Source: an uncultured Bacteroidota bacterium (GTDB lineage Bacteria; Bacteroidota; Bacteroidia; Bacteroidales; SZUA-534). From it: 7,909 nucleotides of DNA. This document shows positions 6,679-7,909 of the stretch, piece by piece; within the stretch, counting starts at the first letter, position 1, and each line of letters begins with the position of its first letter. The notes beneath the pieces are model-generated. The model did no database searches. It was not told the DNA's origin and saw only the letters and a program-made list of their open reading frames with translations. Made by a program: the position numbers and the translations under genes. The stretch is from the NCBI GenBank assembly GCA_937900725.1, contig CALCFP010000276.1, positions 1 to 7,909 of the forward strand. Reading direction: 5' to 3'.

Positions 6679-6695
6679 CGCTGATTTTCCTTATA

Positions 6696-7909
6696 CTAAA
6701 TCCTGACGCCCATCAATACAACATCGTCTGTCTGCAGATCAGCAGGGCCGCGCCAATCTTCGTATGTCTTGTTCAGGATTTCCTTTTGTTCAGCCATTGG
6801 CTTTTGGTGATTTGCAAGCAACACTTCGCGCAAGTGCTTACTCATAAACTTGCGTCCGGTCTCGTGCCCAAATTGGTCCTGGAATCCATCGGAGAACGTA
6901 TACAGGCAGTCACCCTTCTTAAGTTCCATATCTACACGCTCAAATGGATCAAGTTTTGCATAAATGCCGACAGGCATCTTGCTTGCCTTTATCACCTGTA
7001 CCTCGCCATCTCGAATAAGAACCAAAGGATTGTTTGCACCAGCAAAAGACAATGTCATCTCCTTTTCGTTTATCACATACATTGCCACGTCCATTCCGTC
7101 TTGACTACGGTCTTTCTTTTCTGTAACTATTGGAGCGTCGCCTTTTTCTGCCATTTGTGTAATAATCGATTCGTCTTTCTGTCTCAAACTTGTAATGATA
7201 GCCTTGCGCAACTTGTTCAGGATTTCGTCTGGACGCAATTCCTGACCTACAATGTAGTTCAAGTTTGTCATACCCAACATGCTCATAAAACCGCCCGGCA
7301 CACCGTGTCCCGTACAGTCGGCGACAATACACACCTTGTTGTCGCCAAACTGGCCAATCCAATAGTAGTCGCCACTAACTATGTTTCGTGGCTTATAAAG
7401 CAAGAAATGGTCTGGGAATATGGCATCAATTGTTTCATCCGGTGTCAGCAACGCTCTTTGGATTCGGCGTGCGTAGTTGATACTAGCCTGAATTTCGTCT
7501 TTCTGTTTCTCTATCTCGTCCTTCTGTTGTTCAAGTTGTACATTCTGGCCTCTAATCTCCTCTGTTGCCTCGGCTATCTTGCGTTCTAGTTTTTTCTTGT
7601 CCTCTATCAGTCGGTGGGTATTCCATTTTACAATGCCAAACACAACGGCTATAAGTGCAATAATGTAGAATATGTAAGCCACCACAGTACGATAGAATGG
7701 AGGCCTGATAACAAACGAGTATTCTGCTACAGAACTTTCAATTCCATATATGTTCTTTGCCTTCACCTTAAATGTGTAGTTCCCTTCACGCAACCCATAA
7801 CGAGCGTATTCATTACCTTGTTTGTATTTAGACCATGTATTATCAGCACCTTCAAGCATTGTAGAATATACCATCTTGTCTTCTTCATCAAAGAAGGTGG
7901 CGCTATATT
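6696..7909 (-). CDS. Y_Y_Y domain / SpoIIE-type PP2C phosphatase, membrane sensor, 3' part (5' end outside window)
   Basis: The frame stays open to the window edge, upstream of the ATG at 7874, so the start lies outside; 403 residues are visible, numbered here from the edge. Order: Y_Y_Y domain ~1-67 (YARYGLREGNYTFKVKAKN is typical), TM helix ~73-94, charged coiled coil ~95-145, then a SpoIIE/PP2C-like Ser/Thr phosphatase ~155-403. Metal-binding motifs are intact: SGDYYW (Asp180), ADCTGHGVPGG (Asp197), DGMDVA, SFAGANNPL, SDGFQDQFG (Asp340) and QTDDVVLMG (Asp394-395). In relatives a periplasmic beta-propeller precedes Y_Y_Y; that part is not visible. A charged ~26-residue stretch lies between LRQ and DGMD and seems longer than usual. 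By family, such proteins sense an outside signal and dephosphorylate an anti-sigma-antagonist-like partner; no partner gene is in the window. A terminator follows 18 nt after the stop. Confidence 0.94.
   Translation of the reverse strand, partial: YSATFFDEEDKMVYSTMLEGADNTWSKYKQGNEYARYGLREGNYTFKVKAKNIYGIESSVAEYSFVIRPPFYRTVVAYIFYIIALIAVVFGIVKWNTHRLIEDKKKLERKIAEATEEIRGQNVQLEQQKDEIEKQKDEIQASINYARRIQRALLTPDETIDAIFPDHFLLYKPRNIVSGDYYWIGQFGDNKVCIVADCTGHGVPGGFMSMLGMTNLNYIVGQELRPDEILNKLRKAIITSLRQKDESIITQMAEKGDAPIVTEKKDRSQDGMDVAMYVINEKEMTLSFAGANNPLVLIRDGEVQVIKASKMPVGIYAKLDPFERVDMELKKGDCLYTFSDGFQDQFGHETGRKFMSKHLREVLLANHQKPMAEQKEILNKTYEDWRGPADLQTDDVVLMGVRI

Larger units (their letters stand above)
6225..6695. 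other. 471-nt non-coding region between the SpoIIE-type gene and argH
   Basis: I see no credible coding frame here; the short open frames lack any recognisable protein pattern. The stretch holds the SpoIIE gene's terminator at its right end, a candidate argH promoter and palindrome at its left end, and four further inverted repeats in between (listed separately). No tRNA, tmRNA or RNase P signature was found by eye. A leader RNA or small RNA is possible but unproven. Confidence 0.6.

Noticed and set aside
6225..6695. tRNA, tmRNA or RNase P RNA in the long intergenic region
   Set aside because: A GGTTCG at 6597-6602 looked like a T-arm, but no cloverleaf, acceptor stem or CCA end fits, and no tmRNA or RNase P core motif is visible on either strand.
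6585..7589. A 334-codon open frame on the + strand
   Set aside because: It lies wholly antisense to the well-supported SpoIIE-type gene over most of its length, its protein is Cys/His/Phe-rich with no domain pattern, and it runs through the strong - strand terminator. It is a shadow frame.

Overview
The window looks like a chromosomal segment of a Bacteroidota bacterium, probably of the Bacteroidales or a neighbouring order. Three things point there: a type IX secretion (gliding-associated, CHU_C) C-terminal domain, a Y_Y_Y–transmembrane–SpoIIE phosphatase of the kind common in this phylum, and an argininosuccinate lyase with the Bacteroidota-type variant of the active-site loop (GYTHLQVAMP). 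The DNA is moderately AT-rich. Start codons lack clear Shine-Dalgarno sequences, as is usual in the phylum. The genus cannot be told from this stretch.

Layout from left to right. (1) Positions 2-400, + strand: the 3' part of a NarL/LuxR-type response regulator; its 5' end is outside the window. (2) 518-2533, +: a complete methyl-accepting chemotaxis protein with a large periplasmic sensor and a long acidic tail that ends in a CheR/CheB-type pentapeptide. (3) 6224 down to 2549, - strand: a tightly packed three-gene unit, argH, then a secreted CHU_C-domain protein, then a DusC-like tRNA-dihydrouridine synthase, with gaps of only 4 and 3 nt. It converges on the chemoreceptor gene with 15 nt between the stop codons. 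(4) 6225-6695: a 471-nt non-coding stretch holding a candidate argH promoter, several inverted repeats, and the intrinsic terminator of the next gene. (5) 6696-7909, -: the 3' part of a Y_Y_Y/SpoIIE-type membrane phosphatase; its 5' end is outside the window.

How the genes fit together: three of the six genes are signalling proteins (response regulator, chemoreceptor, PP2C-type phosphatase). The argH unit joins an arginine-biosynthesis enzyme, an exported adhesin-like protein and a tRNA-modification enzyme, which have no obvious shared pathway. No flagellar genes are visible. The co-occurrence of a chemoreceptor and a T9SS cargo allows, but does not prove, a gliding or surface-attached lifestyle with chemosensory control.

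I found no mobile element, CRISPR array, tRNA or rRNA, and no clear new defence or biosynthetic system. The most notable signals are small: a long nested inverted repeat inside the 3' end of the dus gene that could terminate the opposing chemoreceptor transcript, a receiver domain that lacks its conserved lysine, the chemoreceptor tail pentapeptide, and the odd argH operon.
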